Shown here: positions 29,099-37,941 of the stretch, piece after piece
Position numbering within the stretch: the first letter of the stretch is position 1
How the letters are laid out: every line of letters starts with the position of its first letter
Origin: Paracoccus kondratievae
GTDB taxonomy: Bacteria; Pseudomonadota; Alphaproteobacteria; Rhodobacterales; Rhodobacteraceae
Length of the DNA: 64,000 bases
Reading direction: 5' to 3'
Assembly (NCBI RefSeq): GCF_009301415.1
Contig: NZ_CP045073.1
Coordinates: 62,001 to 126,000 of the forward strand
The notes under the pieces: generated by a model
Told to the model about the DNA's origin: nothing
The model's database searches: none
Seen by the model: only the letters and a program-made list of their open reading frames with translations
Position numbers and translations under genes: made by a program

Positions 29099-29577
29099 CC
29101 GACCCTGCCCCTGTCGATCCTGCCGATGTTCTTGAGCTTGCCCGCCGGCGAAGGGTGATGATCGCCACTGCCGAAAGCTGCACCGGCGGGCTGATCGCCG
29201 GGCGACTGACCGATGTGCCGGGGGCGTCGGATGCGGTGGATCGGGGCTTTGTCACCTATTCCAACGCCGCCAAGATCGAGATGCTGGGCATCCGCCCCGA
29301 GACGCTTGCCGTCCATGGAGCGGTCAGCGAAGAAATCGCTGCCGAGATGGCGGCGGGCGCGCTGGCCCGCTCTCAGGCCGGGGTCGCGGTCGCCGTCACC
29401 GGGATTGCCGGGCCGGGAGGGTCCGAGCATAAGCCCGAGGGCCGGGTCTGCTTTGGCATCGCCGATGCACAGGGCGTGCGGACCGAAACGGTCGAATTTG
29501 GCCCGCGCGGCCGCGATGCCGTACGCGCCGCCACGGTCCGCCATGCGCTGGCGCTGCTTAGCGCTGCGCTTTCCTAG
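29095..29577 (+). CDS. pncC: CinA C-terminal domain protein (nicotinamide-nucleotide amidase)
   Basis: A 160-residue stand-alone CinA C-terminal domain that deamidates NMN to NaMN in pyridine-nucleotide recycling. It shows ATAESCTGGLIAGRLTDVPGAS with the catalytic serine, and VTGIAGPGGSEHKPEGRVCFG. The start is GTG at 29095, overlapping the pgpA TGA. The stop TAG at 29575-29577 lies in the palindrome CTAG, which also holds the stop of the convergent threonine aldolase gene. Confidence 0.93.
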   Translation: MTDPAPVDPADVLELARRRRVMIATAESCTGGLIAGRLTDVPGASDAVDRGFVTYSNAAKIEMLGIRPETLAVHGAVSEEIAAEMAAGALARSQAGVAVAVTGIAGPGGSEHKPEGRVCFGIADAQGVRTETVEFGPRGRDAVRAATVRHALALLSAALS

Positions 29578-30617
29578 GCCAGCACCTGCAGGGCGGCACT
29601 GACGTCCTCGGGGCGCGTATCCCAGCCACAGACCAGACGGATCGAGACCGGCTCATCGGCCAGGGCGCTCTGGGTGTGCGGCCACAGGTGATATGCAATC
29701 CCGCTGGCGCGGGCGCGGTCATGCAGCTCTGCCGGAATGGTGGCAAAGACGGCGTTGCTTTCGACGCGCTGGTCGATGCTGACACCGGGCAGACGCGCCA
29801 GCCCCAGAGCCAGCTCACTGGCCATGGCATTGGCGTGACGGGCCAGATCCAGCCACAGATCGCCCTCCAGCCAGGCGAGCATCTGCGCCCCCAGATAACG
29901 GTGCTTCGAGATCAGCGCCCCGGCACGTTTGCGGCGAAATTCGAACTCTTCGGACCGGGCGGGGTCAAAGATCAGCACTGCCTCGACTGCCATACAGCCG
30001 TTCTTGGTACCACCGAGTGAGAGGATATCGACCCCTGCCCTCCAGGTCAGATCAGCGGGCGAAACATCAAGCGCGGCCAATGCATTGGCAAACCGCGCCC
30101 CGTCCATATGCACGCCCAGACCTTTGGCGTGGGCGACGGCGGTCAGCGCCTCGACCTCGGCCGGGGAATAGACCGTTCCCCATTCGGTGGCGTTGGTCAG
30201 GGTCAGCGCCGCGTTCTCTCCGGCATGAACGGCATCGCGACCATGAACATGCAGCGTTTCGGAAAGCGACTCGGGCGTCATCTTGCCGCCCGTCCCCGGA
30301 ACAGGCACCAGCTTGGCACCCGCGGTAAAGAACTCGGGCGCGCCGGTTTCGCTGGTCTGCACATGGGCATCGGGATGGCAAAAGATCTTGCCCCAGCCCG
30401 GCGACAGCATCGACAGCGCCAGCGCATTGGCAGCCGTGCCTGTGGTCACGAAATGAACCGCCGCGTCGGGGGCGTCAAAAAGCTCGCGTAGCCGATCCTG
30501 AGCCGCCAGCGTCACGCTGTCCTGACCGTAGGATGGCACATGGCCTTCGTTTGCAGCAGCCAGCGCCGCCATGATGCGGGGATGGACGCCGCCCGCATTG
30601 TCCGAGGCAAAATTCAT
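29574..30617 (-). CDS. ltaE: Low-specificity L-threonine aldolase
   Basis: A 347-residue PLP enzyme splitting threonine or beta-hydroxy amino acids into glycine and an aldehyde. It begins MNFASDNAGGVHPRIM. The PLP-lysine region is DILSLGGTKNG near residue 200, preceded by VHMDGARFANAL. The frame extends upstream into the next gene; the ATG at 30617 was chosen because it overlaps the YcgN stop (ATGA) and fits family length. Some relatives are annotated as beta-eliminating lyases. Confidence 0.92.
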   Translation of the reverse strand: MNFASDNAGGVHPRIMAALAAANEGHVPSYGQDSVTLAAQDRLRELFDAPDAAVHFVTTGTAANALALSMLSPGWGKIFCHPDAHVQTSETGAPEFFTAGAKLVPVPGTGGKMTPESLSETLHVHGRDAVHAGENAALTLTNATEWGTVYSPAEVEALTAVAHAKGLGVHMDGARFANALAALDVSPADLTWRAGVDILSLGGTKNGCMAVEAVLIFDPARSEEFEFRRKRAGALISKHRYLGAQMLAWLEGDLWLDLARHANAMASELALGLARLPGVSIDQRVESNAVFATIPAELHDRARASGIAYHLWPHTQSALADEPVSIRLVCGWDTRPEDVSAALQVLA

Positions 30618-31054
30618 GCCAGATCCTCGATGATATGTTCGTCCCAGTCGTCTTCGGTCACCGTCAGTTCGCTGACCGTCCAGCCGCGCACCGATGCCCC
30701 GGCAAGATGGACCGATTCGGGATCGCCCGAGATAAGATAGTGCCAGTCGTAAAGCGGCTTGCCCTCGGCCCGCAGCCGATAGGCACAGGTCGCGGGCAGC
30801 CACCAGGCGATCTCGGCCAGCTTCTTGGGGGTCAGGACCACGCAATCGGGCACATAGTCATGGCGGTTCGGATAGCTCATGCAGCGGCAGGTCTCGCCAT
30901 CCAGCAGCCGGCAGGCGACGCGAGTGAACGCCAGTTCGCCCGTGTCCTCATATTCGATCTTGTTAAGGCAGCATTTGCCGCACCCGTCGCACAGCGCCTC
31001 CCACTCCTCGGAATCGAGGGAATCAAGGGGCTGCTCCCAGAACCGCGGGCGCAT
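30614..31054 (-). CDS. YcgN family cysteine-cluster protein
   Basis: A 146-residue UPF0260 protein. The N-terminus has the cysteine cluster CDGCGKCC, with more cysteines at CRLLDGETCRCMSYPNR, likely binding iron-sulfur or zinc. FWEQPLDSLDSEEWEALCDGC is the family opening. No function is established. The start touches the ribF stop, and the end overlaps the aldolase start, so ribF, ycgN and ltaE form one coupled unit. Confidence 0.92.
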   Translation of the reverse strand: MRPRFWEQPLDSLDSEEWEALCDGCGKCCLNKIEYEDTGELAFTRVACRLLDGETCRCMSYPNRHDYVPDCVVLTPKKLAEIAWWLPATCAYRLRAEGKPLYDWHYLISGDPESVHLAGASVRGWTVSELTVTEDDWDEHIIEDLA

Positions 31055-31983
31055 CAGCGCGTCGCCAGGATCTCGCGCGCCTGGGCACTGTCGCGGTCCA
31101 TTTGCGCGATCAGCGCCTCAAGACTGTCAAACTTTGCCTCGGGGCGCAGATATTCAACCAGCGCGACCGACAGGTGCTGACCATAAAGATCAGCCGCGAA
31201 ATCAAAGAGATGAACTTCCAGATTGGGCCGGTTTTGACCAAACATGGGCCGCACGCCAAGGCTTGCCACGCCTTTGTAACTGCCGCGATCAGCCCCGGTC
31301 AGCACATCGACCAGCACAGCGTAAATGCCAAGTGCAGGCAGGTGCAGCCCGTCCACCGCCATATTGGCGGTCGGATAGCCAAGGTCACGGCCGCGCTTGT
31401 CGCCATGCAGCACCTCGCCGTCGATACGGTGCCAATGGCCAAGCATACGCTCGGCATCGCGGGTGCGGCCGGCGGCCAGCGCCTTGCGGATCTCGGTCGA
31501 GCTGTATTCGACCTCGCCATTGCCGATCAGCGGCGCCACGGTGACCCCAAAACCAAGCTCTTGCCCCAGTTGTGTCAGGGTCTGGGCGTTGCCCGAACGT
31601 TGGCGGCCAAAGCAGAAATCCTCACCGACGGTGACATGGCGCACGCCAAGGCCCTGTACCAGTACCTCACGCGCAAAAGCCTCGGGCGACAGACCGGCCA
31701 GAACGGCGTCAAAGGGCAGCTGATACAGATGTTCGACCCCCAGCCGCGCCAGCCGGTTCGCCCGCGATTCCGCGTTCATCAGCCGGAATGGCGCGGCGTC
31801 GGGAAAGAAGAATTCGCGCGGATGCGGCTCAAAGGTGATGATGCCCAGGGGCGCATCGCAGGCGGCACGAGCCGCGTCGATAACCGAGCGATGCCCCAGA
31901 TGAACGCCGTCGAAATTGCCCATGGCGACAGTCGCCCCGCGGGCATCGAGCGGCAGAGCTTTCCAGTCGTTATGGATGCGCAA
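31054..31983 (-). CDS. ribF: Bifunctional riboflavin kinase / FAD synthetase
   Basis: A 309-residue RibF that phosphorylates riboflavin to FMN and adenylylates FMN to FAD. The N-terminal FAD-synthetase nucleotidyl-transferase part has GNFDGVHLGHRSVI; the C-terminal flavokinase part has HGDKRGRDLGYPTANM and VASLGVRPMFG. Length is standard. It leads the ribF-ycgN-ltaE unit, 34 bases downstream of the MaoC-type gene. Confidence 0.96.
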   Translation of the reverse strand: MRIHNDWKALPLDARGATVAMGNFDGVHLGHRSVIDAARAACDAPLGIITFEPHPREFFFPDAAPFRLMNAESRANRLARLGVEHLYQLPFDAVLAGLSPEAFAREVLVQGLGVRHVTVGEDFCFGRQRSGNAQTLTQLGQELGFGVTVAPLIGNGEVEYSSTEIRKALAAGRTRDAERMLGHWHRIDGEVLHGDKRGRDLGYPTANMAVDGLHLPALGIYAVLVDVLTGADRGSYKGVASLGVRPMFGQNRPNLEVHLFDFAADLYGQHLSVALVEYLRPEAKFDSLEALIAQMDRDSAQAREILATR

Positions 31984-32017
31984 TCAGGCCCCCGCCGGGC
32001 CGGCGACCGGCCCTGTC

Positions 32018-32464
32018 TCAGTCGAATTTGCGGCTTGGCGCCAGAACGACCGCCTCGCCTTTCAGGACGACCGTATCACCGACAAGGCAGCGGGTTGCAA
32101 GGGTCACGCGGCGCTTTGCGTGATCGATTGCCTCAACCGACACCTCGGCGCGGACCAGATCACCCGGCCGGACCGGCGCCATGAACTTAAGCGTCTGGCC
32201 CAGATAGACCGTGCCATGACCGGGCAATTGCTCACCAATCACGGCCGAGATCAGGCCAGCAGTCAGCATCCCGTGTGCGATGCGGCCCTGAAAGATCGTG
32301 TCCCGGGCATAGGAATCGTCCAGATGCACCGGATTTCGGTCGGTCGAGATCTGGGCGAACATCTCGATATCCTCGTCGGTGACTACCTTCTGCAGGTAGC
32401 GCATCATCCCGACTTCAAGATCCTCGATGACGATCGTGCCGCGCGGAAGGTTGTCCAGCATCAT
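32018..32464 (-). CDS. MaoC-family (R)-specific enoyl-CoA hydratase, PhaJ-like
   Basis: A 148-residue hot-dog-fold hydratase. The hydratase-2 motif is visible as YARDTIFQGRIAHGMLTAG, with catalytic-type aspartate and histidine preceded by STDRNPVHLD. Proteins of this size hydrate trans-2-enoyl-CoA to (R)-3-hydroxyacyl-CoA, which can feed polyhydroxyalkanoate synthesis. A TGCTGC-ATA-GCAGCA element upstream fits a PhaR site, which supports that link, but the PhaJ role is inference. Confidence 0.88.
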   Translation of the reverse strand: MMLDNLPRGTIVIEDLEVGMMRYLQKVVTDEDIEMFAQISTDRNPVHLDDSYARDTIFQGRIAHGMLTAGLISAVIGEQLPGHGTVYLGQTLKFMAPVRPGDLVRAEVSVEAIDHAKRRVTLATRCLVGDTVVLKGEAVVLAPSRKFD

Positions 32465-32489
32465 TCAATGCTCCCGATGAGTGGCTGTA

Positions 32490-32504
32490 TGCTGCATAGC
32501 AGCA
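32490..32504 (-). promoter_or_regulatory. Candidate PhaR-type operator upstream of the MaoC gene
   Basis: TGCTGC-ATA-GCAGCA, containing CTGC-N3-GCAG, lies 26 bases before the MaoC start in a non-coding gap. From memory, PhaR of Paracoccus and Rhodobacter binds CTGC-N3/4-GCAG at PHA genes. The regulator gene is not in this window. Confidence 0.45.
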
Positions 32505-32565
32505 ACGCACCGGGCGCGCAAGAAAATAACGCTCGGCCACAAAAAGAGGACCGATTATTACCCGC

Positions 32566-33435
32566 TCAGCGCAGCCTGCCGATGCTATAGGTCGGATCCT
32601 GCGCGCGCAGGGCCAGCCATTCCTGCAGCCGCGCAGGCTCGGGGTTTTCGACATCGGGGCCAAACTGATCAAAAGCAAGGCCGCCGGTCACGAACAGCGC
32701 ATCCAGCCCCTCACCCACGGCGCCCGAGATATCGGTCGCGATTCCGTCCCCGATCACAAGGATCCTGGCCCTGTCGTCCAGTCCGAGCCTGCGCCGAGCA
32801 AGGTCGTAGATCGGTGGATGCGGCTTGCCGAAATACAGCGAGGTGCCGCCCAGATCTTCGTAAAGCTCGGCCAGTGCACCGGCGCAGTAAAGCCGCTTTT
32901 CGCCCAGATCGACCACTACATCAGGGTTGGCGCAAAGCAGCTTGAGCCCGCGTTCGCGCGCCAGCATCAGCCGGGCGCGATAATCGTCAGGTACCTCAGT
33001 CAGATCATCAAAAAGGCCGCAGCAGACGATGCCTTCGGCCTTGTCCAGCTCGACCCTCTGGATCGGAGGGGCGTCGCGCCATTCCTCGGGGATATCGGTG
33101 AAAAACCCCTCGTCCTTGGGCTGAGAGATGGCCCAGACGCGACGGCCGACAGCGCCGGCAAACATCGCATCCTGTGCCGCATCGCCCGAGGTGACGATCA
33201 TGTCCCATGCATCGCGGGGCACGCCCATACCGTCCAGCTGCTCGGCCACGTATTTGCGCGGCCGCGGCGCATTGGTCATCAGGACCACCCGCCCGCCCCT
33301 GGCGCGAAAGCCCTGCAAGGCGGCGACGGCGGCCGGATAGGCCTCAACGCCGTTGTGCAGGCACCCCCAAAGATCGCAGAACAGGACATCGTAATTCAGT
33401 GCGATCTCGTCGAGCGCGCGGATGATCTGGGTCAT
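32566..33435 (-). CDS. TIGR01459 family HAD-type hydrolase
   Basis: A 289-residue HAD-superfamily protein of the NagD/TIGR01459 type. Motif I is DVLFCDLWGCLHNG, where the second aspartate is replaced by tryptophan, as is usual in this alphaproteobacterial family. Motif II is VLMTNAPRPR, and a late VIGDGIATDISGA is present. Substrate is unknown. It is followed by an intergenic gap of 101 bases before the MaoC gene on the same strand. Confidence 0.9.
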   Translation of the reverse strand: MTQIIRALDEIALNYDVLFCDLWGCLHNGVEAYPAAVAALQGFRARGGRVVLMTNAPRPRKYVAEQLDGMGVPRDAWDMIVTSGDAAQDAMFAGAVGRRVWAISQPKDEGFFTDIPEEWRDAPPIQRVELDKAEGIVCCGLFDDLTEVPDDYRARLMLARERGLKLLCANPDVVVDLGEKRLYCAGALAELYEDLGGTSLYFGKPHPPIYDLARRRLGLDDRARILVIGDGIATDISGAVGEGLDALFVTGGLAFDQFGPDVENPEPARLQEWLALRAQDPTYSIGRLR

Positions 33436-33453
33436 GAAAACGGCCTTTTGGGG

Positions 33454-34374
33454 TCAGACGGCCAGAGCCGGAATGATCTGTTTTTTGCGCGACATGACGC
33501 CGGGCAGCACGACGGTATCGCCGGTCACGGTGGCGCCAAAGCTTTTTTCAGCGACCCGTCTGACAAAATCGTTCGGGACCAGCAGCGTCGCCTCTTCGTT
33601 CAGGATATCGACGACGAAAAGCAGCACCTCATCCGCACCATCCGCGGCGGCAACGCTGGGCATGGCGGCCATCAGCGCGGCCTTGCGATCCAGCAGCACC
33701 TGGGGCGCAGTGGTTTCCAGCACCGAAACGCGCAGCTGCCTGCCACCCAGTTCATATTCCTTGCTGTCCATGCGCAGCAGCGCCTCGTCGGTAAAGGCCG
33801 ACACATCCGACTTGGCTGCAAACATCTCGGCCGCATATTCGGGGATCGGGATACCAAGGTCCTTGGCCAGTTTCTCGGCCACAAAACGGTCGTGCGGCGT
33901 GGTGGTCGGGCTGCGGAATTCAAGCGTGTCCGACAGGATGCAGGTCAGCATCGCGCCTTTGATTGCACGCGGTGCACGGGCCAGATCCTCGTCGCCGATC
34001 AGGTCATGCATGATCGTCGCGGTGCAGGCCAGCGGACGGATGGTGATATTGATCGGCAGGCGGGTGCGGATGCCGCCGGCCAGCAGGTGGTGGTCGATGA
34101 TTTCGATCACATCGGCCTCGGCCAGCGAATCGGGCAGTTCGGCGGGGTTGTTGGTGTCCACGATCACGCATTGATCGCCAGCCGCGACGTCCGGGATGAT
34201 CTCGGGCTTATCAAGATTCCATTTCGACAGCATCCAGGCGGCCTCGGTGTTCGGCTCGCCCTGCAACACCGGCTTGGCCGGGGTTTTGCGCACTTCGTTC
34301 AGATACCACGCCCAGATGATGGGCGAGCCGGTCGAGTCGGTGTCGGGAGCTTTGTGGCCGAAAACCTTGATCAT
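33454..34374 (-). CDS. ppaC: Manganese-dependent inorganic pyrophosphatase
   Basis: A 306-residue family II pyrophosphatase (DHH superfamily) hydrolysing PPi. Metal ligands are in VFGHKAPDTDS, CVIVDTNNPAEL and the DHH motif IEIIDHHLLAGG. The C-terminal DHHA2 domain ends with MSRKKQIIPAL, containing the substrate-binding RKK. The start was moved to ATG 34374 behind CAGGGGA; an upstream TTG at 34389 is possible. A good sigma-70 promoter precedes it. Confidence 0.95.
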   Translation of the reverse strand: MIKVFGHKAPDTDSTGSPIIWAWYLNEVRKTPAKPVLQGEPNTEAAWMLSKWNLDKPEIIPDVAAGDQCVIVDTNNPAELPDSLAEADVIEIIDHHLLAGGIRTRLPINITIRPLACTATIMHDLIGDEDLARAPRAIKGAMLTCILSDTLEFRSPTTTPHDRFVAEKLAKDLGIPIPEYAAEMFAAKSDVSAFTDEALLRMDSKEYELGGRQLRVSVLETTAPQVLLDRKAALMAAMPSVAAADGADEVLLFVVDILNEEATLLVPNDFVRRVAEKSFGATVTGDTVVLPGVMSRKKQIIPALAV

Positions 34375-34411
34375 GGGGGTCCCCTGCAAATTGGGCGGAA
34401 AATTCGCCGGG

Positions 34412-34440
34412 ATTATAGGGGCGCGGGCCGGTAATGTCTA
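34412..34440 (-). promoter_or_regulatory. Sigma-70 type promoter for ppaC
   Basis: On the minus strand TAGACA (34440-34435) and a perfect TATAAT (34417-34412) are separated by exactly 17 bases, 38 bases before the ppaC start. It is the best -10 box seen in the window. Confidence 0.75.
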
Positions 34441-35085
34441 TCAACCCGGCACAACCGCAGCATTGACCGCCAGCGCCAGCAGCACCGTATTGTAAAAGAA
34501 CGAAAAGACCGAGTGAAACAGCGTCACCCGTCGCATTCGGGTGCTTAGCGCCGTTACATCCGCGGTCTGCGCTGCCATCCCCAGGGTAAAGCTGTAATAA
34601 AGAAAGTCCCAGATATCCGCGTCGCCCTGTGGCGCAAGGCCGGGAAAACCAAGATCGCGCGCCTCGGTCCCGTGGGGGCCGCGCCCATACCAAAGCCGTG
34701 CATAGTGAAAGCCCATGACCGTATGGACCATCAGCCAGCCCAGCGGAACCGAGGCAAGCGCCAGTGCCGGACGCAGTGCGAGCCCCGCGTGGGGAGCACG
34801 GATGGTCATCAGGATCGCGACCAGGCTGATCGCCACTGTCCCGATTGCCAGCGGAACGATCAGCACCATACCTTCATCATCACTATCGGCCTGATGGCGC
34901 ATGGCCCGCGCGTCGATGCCACGCATCAGCAACCCGGTCAGCACCAGATAAGTCGTGCAAAACAGGACCGAAAAGATCAGCAGCCGGTCGACGATCTGTA
35001 ACCGGTACAACCCCAGACCTGCTGCCAGCCCCAGCGCAAAGCTAAACAGAAAACGCCGGTGACGGCGCAGGTCCTGCAGCATCAC
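34441..35085 (-). CDS. DUF1345 membrane protein
   Basis: A 214-residue inner-membrane protein with about five hydrophobic helices. The DUF1345 hallmark is DADIWDFLYYSFTLGMAAQTADV near the C-terminus, with MVHTVMGFHYARLWY before it. Function unknown. Its start overlaps the NTF2-like gene stop by 4 bases (ATGA). Confidence 0.9.
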   Translation of the reverse strand: MMLQDLRRHRRFLFSFALGLAAGLGLYRLQIVDRLLIFSVLFCTTYLVLTGLLMRGIDARAMRHQADSDDEGMVLIVPLAIGTVAISLVAILMTIRAPHAGLALRPALALASVPLGWLMVHTVMGFHYARLWYGRGPHGTEARDLGFPGLAPQGDADIWDFLYYSFTLGMAAQTADVTALSTRMRRVTLFHSVFSFFYNTVLLALAVNAAVVPG

Positions 35086-35417
35086 ACCGGCGTTTGCTGG
35101 TGTTGCAGGATGCGCCAGTCGCCAGCGCGCTGGATCCAGGTGGTGGTGCAGAAGGCGCGATATGTGTCAGCCCCCGCGCGGCGGGCGGTAGCGTGATAGG
35201 CAAGCACGCAGACATCATCGGTCTCGATACTGGCCCGTTCGGTCATCGTGATCTCCTGCCAGCGCGGCGCGGCCTGCAACGCGGCAATCGCCGCCGTGCG
35301 GTCAAGGATGCCGGTCCGGGGAAATGCCATCAGGCAAGAGGTGTCAAGCTTGCGCCCCGCCTCGGCCACGCCCGCCAGCCAGAATTCGCGCTCTTCGCGC
35401 CAAAGCTCATCCGCCAT
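35082..35417 (-). CDS. NTF2-like / DUF4440 protein
   Basis: A 111-residue small cone-fold protein resembling SnoaL/DUF4440. It shows LDRTAAIAALQAAPRW, the strand ASIETDDVCVLAYHATARR and the typical closing WIQRAGDWRILQHQQTPV. Such proteins bind or convert small molecules, but nothing specific can be read. The start at ATG 35417 lies inside the TraB/GumN gene's 3' end (11-base overlap), removing a spurious arginine-rich extension. Confidence 0.8.
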   Translation of the reverse strand: MADELWREEREFWLAGVAEAGRKLDTSCLMAFPRTGILDRTAAIAALQAAPRWQEITMTERASIETDDVCVLAYHATARRAGADTYRAFCTTTWIQRAGDWRILQHQQTPV

Positions 35418-36450
35418 CGCCAATCCCCTCCACCCTGATCGGGCTGATTTTCCAGCCACGGCTTTCCAGCAGGCGCAGCACGCCCTTTTCGCCGGGCAGA
35501 TGCAGGGCGCCGAAACCGGCGACGACGCCCTTGCCCTGTTCGGCGGCTGCCGCCGCGGCCTTTTCAAGCGGTTCAATCCAGCGGGCGTTGCGCTGGTTCA
35601 ACATCCTGTCCTGCGCCATCTCTGTCTGGGCGTCCACCTCGGCCCGGGACAGGCCCGAGTTGTAATAGGCGTTAAAGCGCGAGAACTCCAGAATCAGCCA
35701 GCCGTTCTCTGCAAAATAGGTCTCGGTCATGGTCACGGTATAGTCGTCGGCATGTTCGGCGGCGGGCATACCAGCGCGGATCATGTCCTCTTCCTCGCGC
35801 GGGGTCATGCCCTCGAACACGGTGAACAGGGCGTTCCAGGGTTCCAGCGCCTGCACCGGGACATCGGCCGCCTCGGCCTTTCGGATCAGCAGCCGGTCCA
35901 GCCCGTCCAGACCGTCGCCGTCTTGCATCATCCGTTGCATGCAGGGCGACACCCCAAGCATGACCGCGACATACCAGGGCCGCATCCGGCTGGCGTTGAC
36001 GGGCGGTACGCCCCGCTTTTCCAGCGCCGAGGACAGTGCCTGCCACTCATCCTCGCTCAGCCGCTCGGGCAGGGTCGGCCCTTCGGCGTTGACAAGCAGC
36101 GCCACATCCGACGAGAGGGCCTTGGTCAGCAGGGCCTCTTCCTCGGGACCGGCCTCGACCAGCAGTTTGGCTGCGGCCCCGATCTCGGGGGTGAAGTGCC
36201 GCAAGATCAGGTCGTGGCGCGGATCGGGAAAGTGATAGGTGCCGATCAGGGTGATGCGCTGATCACCTTTTTCCGCGCGCCAGAACAGACCATGCGCATA
36301 GGGTACCCCCTCGACCGCCGCCTGCATCTCGGCCATCCGCTCGGGCGGCAACTGGTCAAAGAGGTTTTGCCCGACGCATTCCTGTGCCGCTGCCGGCAGG
36401 GCCAGTGTTGCGGCGACAAAAAGGGCGGTCAAGGTCGGCTTCAGGCGCAT
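35407..36450 (-). CDS. TraB/GumN family protein
   Basis: A 347-residue secreted or membrane-associated protein with a signal peptide (ALFVAATLALPAAAQ). The TraB/GumN domain (clan with Tiki metalloproteases) has LIGTYHFPDP near residue 70 and the late FGALHLPGEKGVLRLLESRGW. The two histidine-containing motifs fit a metal site. Substrate unknown. It is the first of three overlapping minus-strand genes. Confidence 0.88.
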   Translation of the reverse strand: MRLKPTLTALFVAATLALPAAAQECVGQNLFDQLPPERMAEMQAAVEGVPYAHGLFWRAEKGDQRITLIGTYHFPDPRHDLILRHFTPEIGAAAKLLVEAGPEEEALLTKALSSDVALLVNAEGPTLPERLSEDEWQALSSALEKRGVPPVNASRMRPWYVAVMLGVSPCMQRMMQDGDGLDGLDRLLIRKAEAADVPVQALEPWNALFTVFEGMTPREEEDMIRAGMPAAEHADDYTVTMTETYFAENGWLILEFSRFNAYYNSGLSRAEVDAQTEMAQDRMLNQRNARWIEPLEKAAAAAAEQGKGVVAGFGALHLPGEKGVLRLLESRGWKISPIRVEGIGDGG

Positions 36451-36477
36451 GCGTTCGGTTCCCGTATCGTCTGGGGA

Positions 36478-37812
36478 TCAGCATGGCATGGGTGCAGATG
36501 CGATGCCAGTCCGGCCGGGCGGTGGCAGTTCCTGTGGCAGCGGCGTTCCGGCCAGAACAGCGCGCCAGATCCGTTCGACCTGCGCGGCCTTGGCGTCCCA
36601 TGTAAAGTCGCGCATTACCCGTGCCTGCGCCCTTGCGGCCATGCCGGGCAGGACCGAAGGATCAGCAGCAATGGCCTGCAACTGCCGGCGTAATTCTGCG
36701 ACCAGCTCGGCCCGGCTTCCCATGGGGATGCGCAAGCCGGTCGCATCATCGACAAGCTCACCCGGCCCGGCGTAATCGGCCACCACGGGAACGACGCCAA
36801 GCGCCATCGCCTCAAGGACGACGCCGCCCCCGAATTCGCGCACTGAGGGAAAGACCAGCAATTGCGCCCGGGCTGCGACGCCCTGAACCTCTTCATGCGC
36901 CAGCCAGCCGTGAAAGCGGACCGCCTGCCCTGCGCCTTCGCGCGCGACAAGATCGCGCAGCGCACCGGCCTGCGGCCCGTCGCCAACGATGTCGAGCACC
37001 AGCTTTCCGGCCCGCAGCAGAGGCAATGCTGCCTCGATCGCCATATCCGCGCCCTTGTAGGGCACGAGCCGGCCAATGAAGCAACCCCGCAGCGGCAGGG
37101 TACCCGGTTGCGGGGCAGTCAGGCTGAAACGCGTCGGGTCGATGGCGTTTTCGGGCAGCCAGACTGCTTTGCTGTGATGGCGTGCAGGAATCTCGTTGCG
37201 GGTGTGAAGCGAGCCGCAGATGATCGCCGAGGCATCGCGCAGCATCGCCCCCCTGCCCGGCAACGCCCGATAAGCACCCCGAACGTAAGAGAGCCATTCT
37301 TTCTCGCGTCGTCTTTCGCTGTCGAAACCTTTGGGCCATGGCACGCCGCCGTTCAGCGGGCCAAGGACAAAGGGCACGCCAGCCTGACGGCAACGCGGGG
37401 CAAGCAGACTGTTTGCCGTCGGCGTCAGCGGCGTCACGCGGTGCACGATGTCATATGCGCCGGCGCGGATCTGTGGGCCAAAAGCGCGCCAGACCAGCCG
37501 TTCAAAATAGCCATAGCCAAGGGTCGAGATGGCGGTCTTTATCGTCCAGCCGACGCCCTTGCCCATGCTTAGCCGTTCGGCCAGCCGCCACATCGGCGCG
37601 GCCAGTTTCTCGCTGTCGATGGCGGTAAAATCCCGCCCCTCGATCAGGCCGGCGCGCAGGATGGCCTCTCGGTTGCGGACCTGAGTGACGATATGGACAT
37701 CGGCGACGCGGCGCAGCGCATTGGCCAAAGACCAGCCGACCAGCGGCACCGAAACCCATTCGGGGTTGGCCGCTTCGGCGATGACAAGGGCCTTGAGACG
37801 CCGTTCCACCAT
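36478..37812 (-). CDS. Glycosyltransferase family 4 protein
   Basis: A 444-residue GT-B glycosyltransferase. The acceptor half includes GPLNGGVPWPKGF; the C-terminal nucleotide-sugar half has FIGRLVPYKGADMAIEA, LDIVGDGPQAGALRDL and the E-x7-E type motif SVREFGGGVVLEAMALG. Probably a surface polysaccharide enzyme. The start was set at ATG 37812 (MVERRLKAL); the frame upstream reaches into the groES promoter and is not conserved. It stands alone between TraB/GumN and groES. Confidence 0.88.
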   Translation of the reverse strand: MVERRLKALVIAEAANPEWVSVPLVGWSLANALRRVADVHIVTQVRNREAILRAGLIEGRDFTAIDSEKLAAPMWRLAERLSMGKGVGWTIKTAISTLGYGYFERLVWRAFGPQIRAGAYDIVHRVTPLTPTANSLLAPRCRQAGVPFVLGPLNGGVPWPKGFDSERRREKEWLSYVRGAYRALPGRGAMLRDASAIICGSLHTRNEIPARHHSKAVWLPENAIDPTRFSLTAPQPGTLPLRGCFIGRLVPYKGADMAIEAALPLLRAGKLVLDIVGDGPQAGALRDLVAREGAGQAVRFHGWLAHEEVQGVAARAQLLVFPSVREFGGGVVLEAMALGVVPVVADYAGPGELVDDATGLRIPMGSRAELVAELRRQLQAIAADPSVLPGMAARAQARVMRDFTWDAKAAQVERIWRAVLAGTPLPQELPPPGRTGIASAPMPC

Positions 37813-37905
37813 CTTATCCGCCCGAACTGCTTTTCCTTGGGCGTAGCCATGGGGCGGAAACTCCGTCAAGCGGATTTCCAAGTAAAATTTTCCGATGGCA
37901 GACCG

Positions 37906-37934
37906 TTGACAGCTCTGGATTGCCAGCCTAGATG
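37906..37934 (+). promoter_or_regulatory. Candidate groESL promoter
   Basis: TTGACA (37906-37911) and TAGATG (37929-37934) are spaced 17 bases apart and sit directly upstream of the CIRCE element, the usual arrangement of a HrcA-controlled vegetative promoter. Confidence 0.6.
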
Positions 37935-37941
37935 GGCGGCA

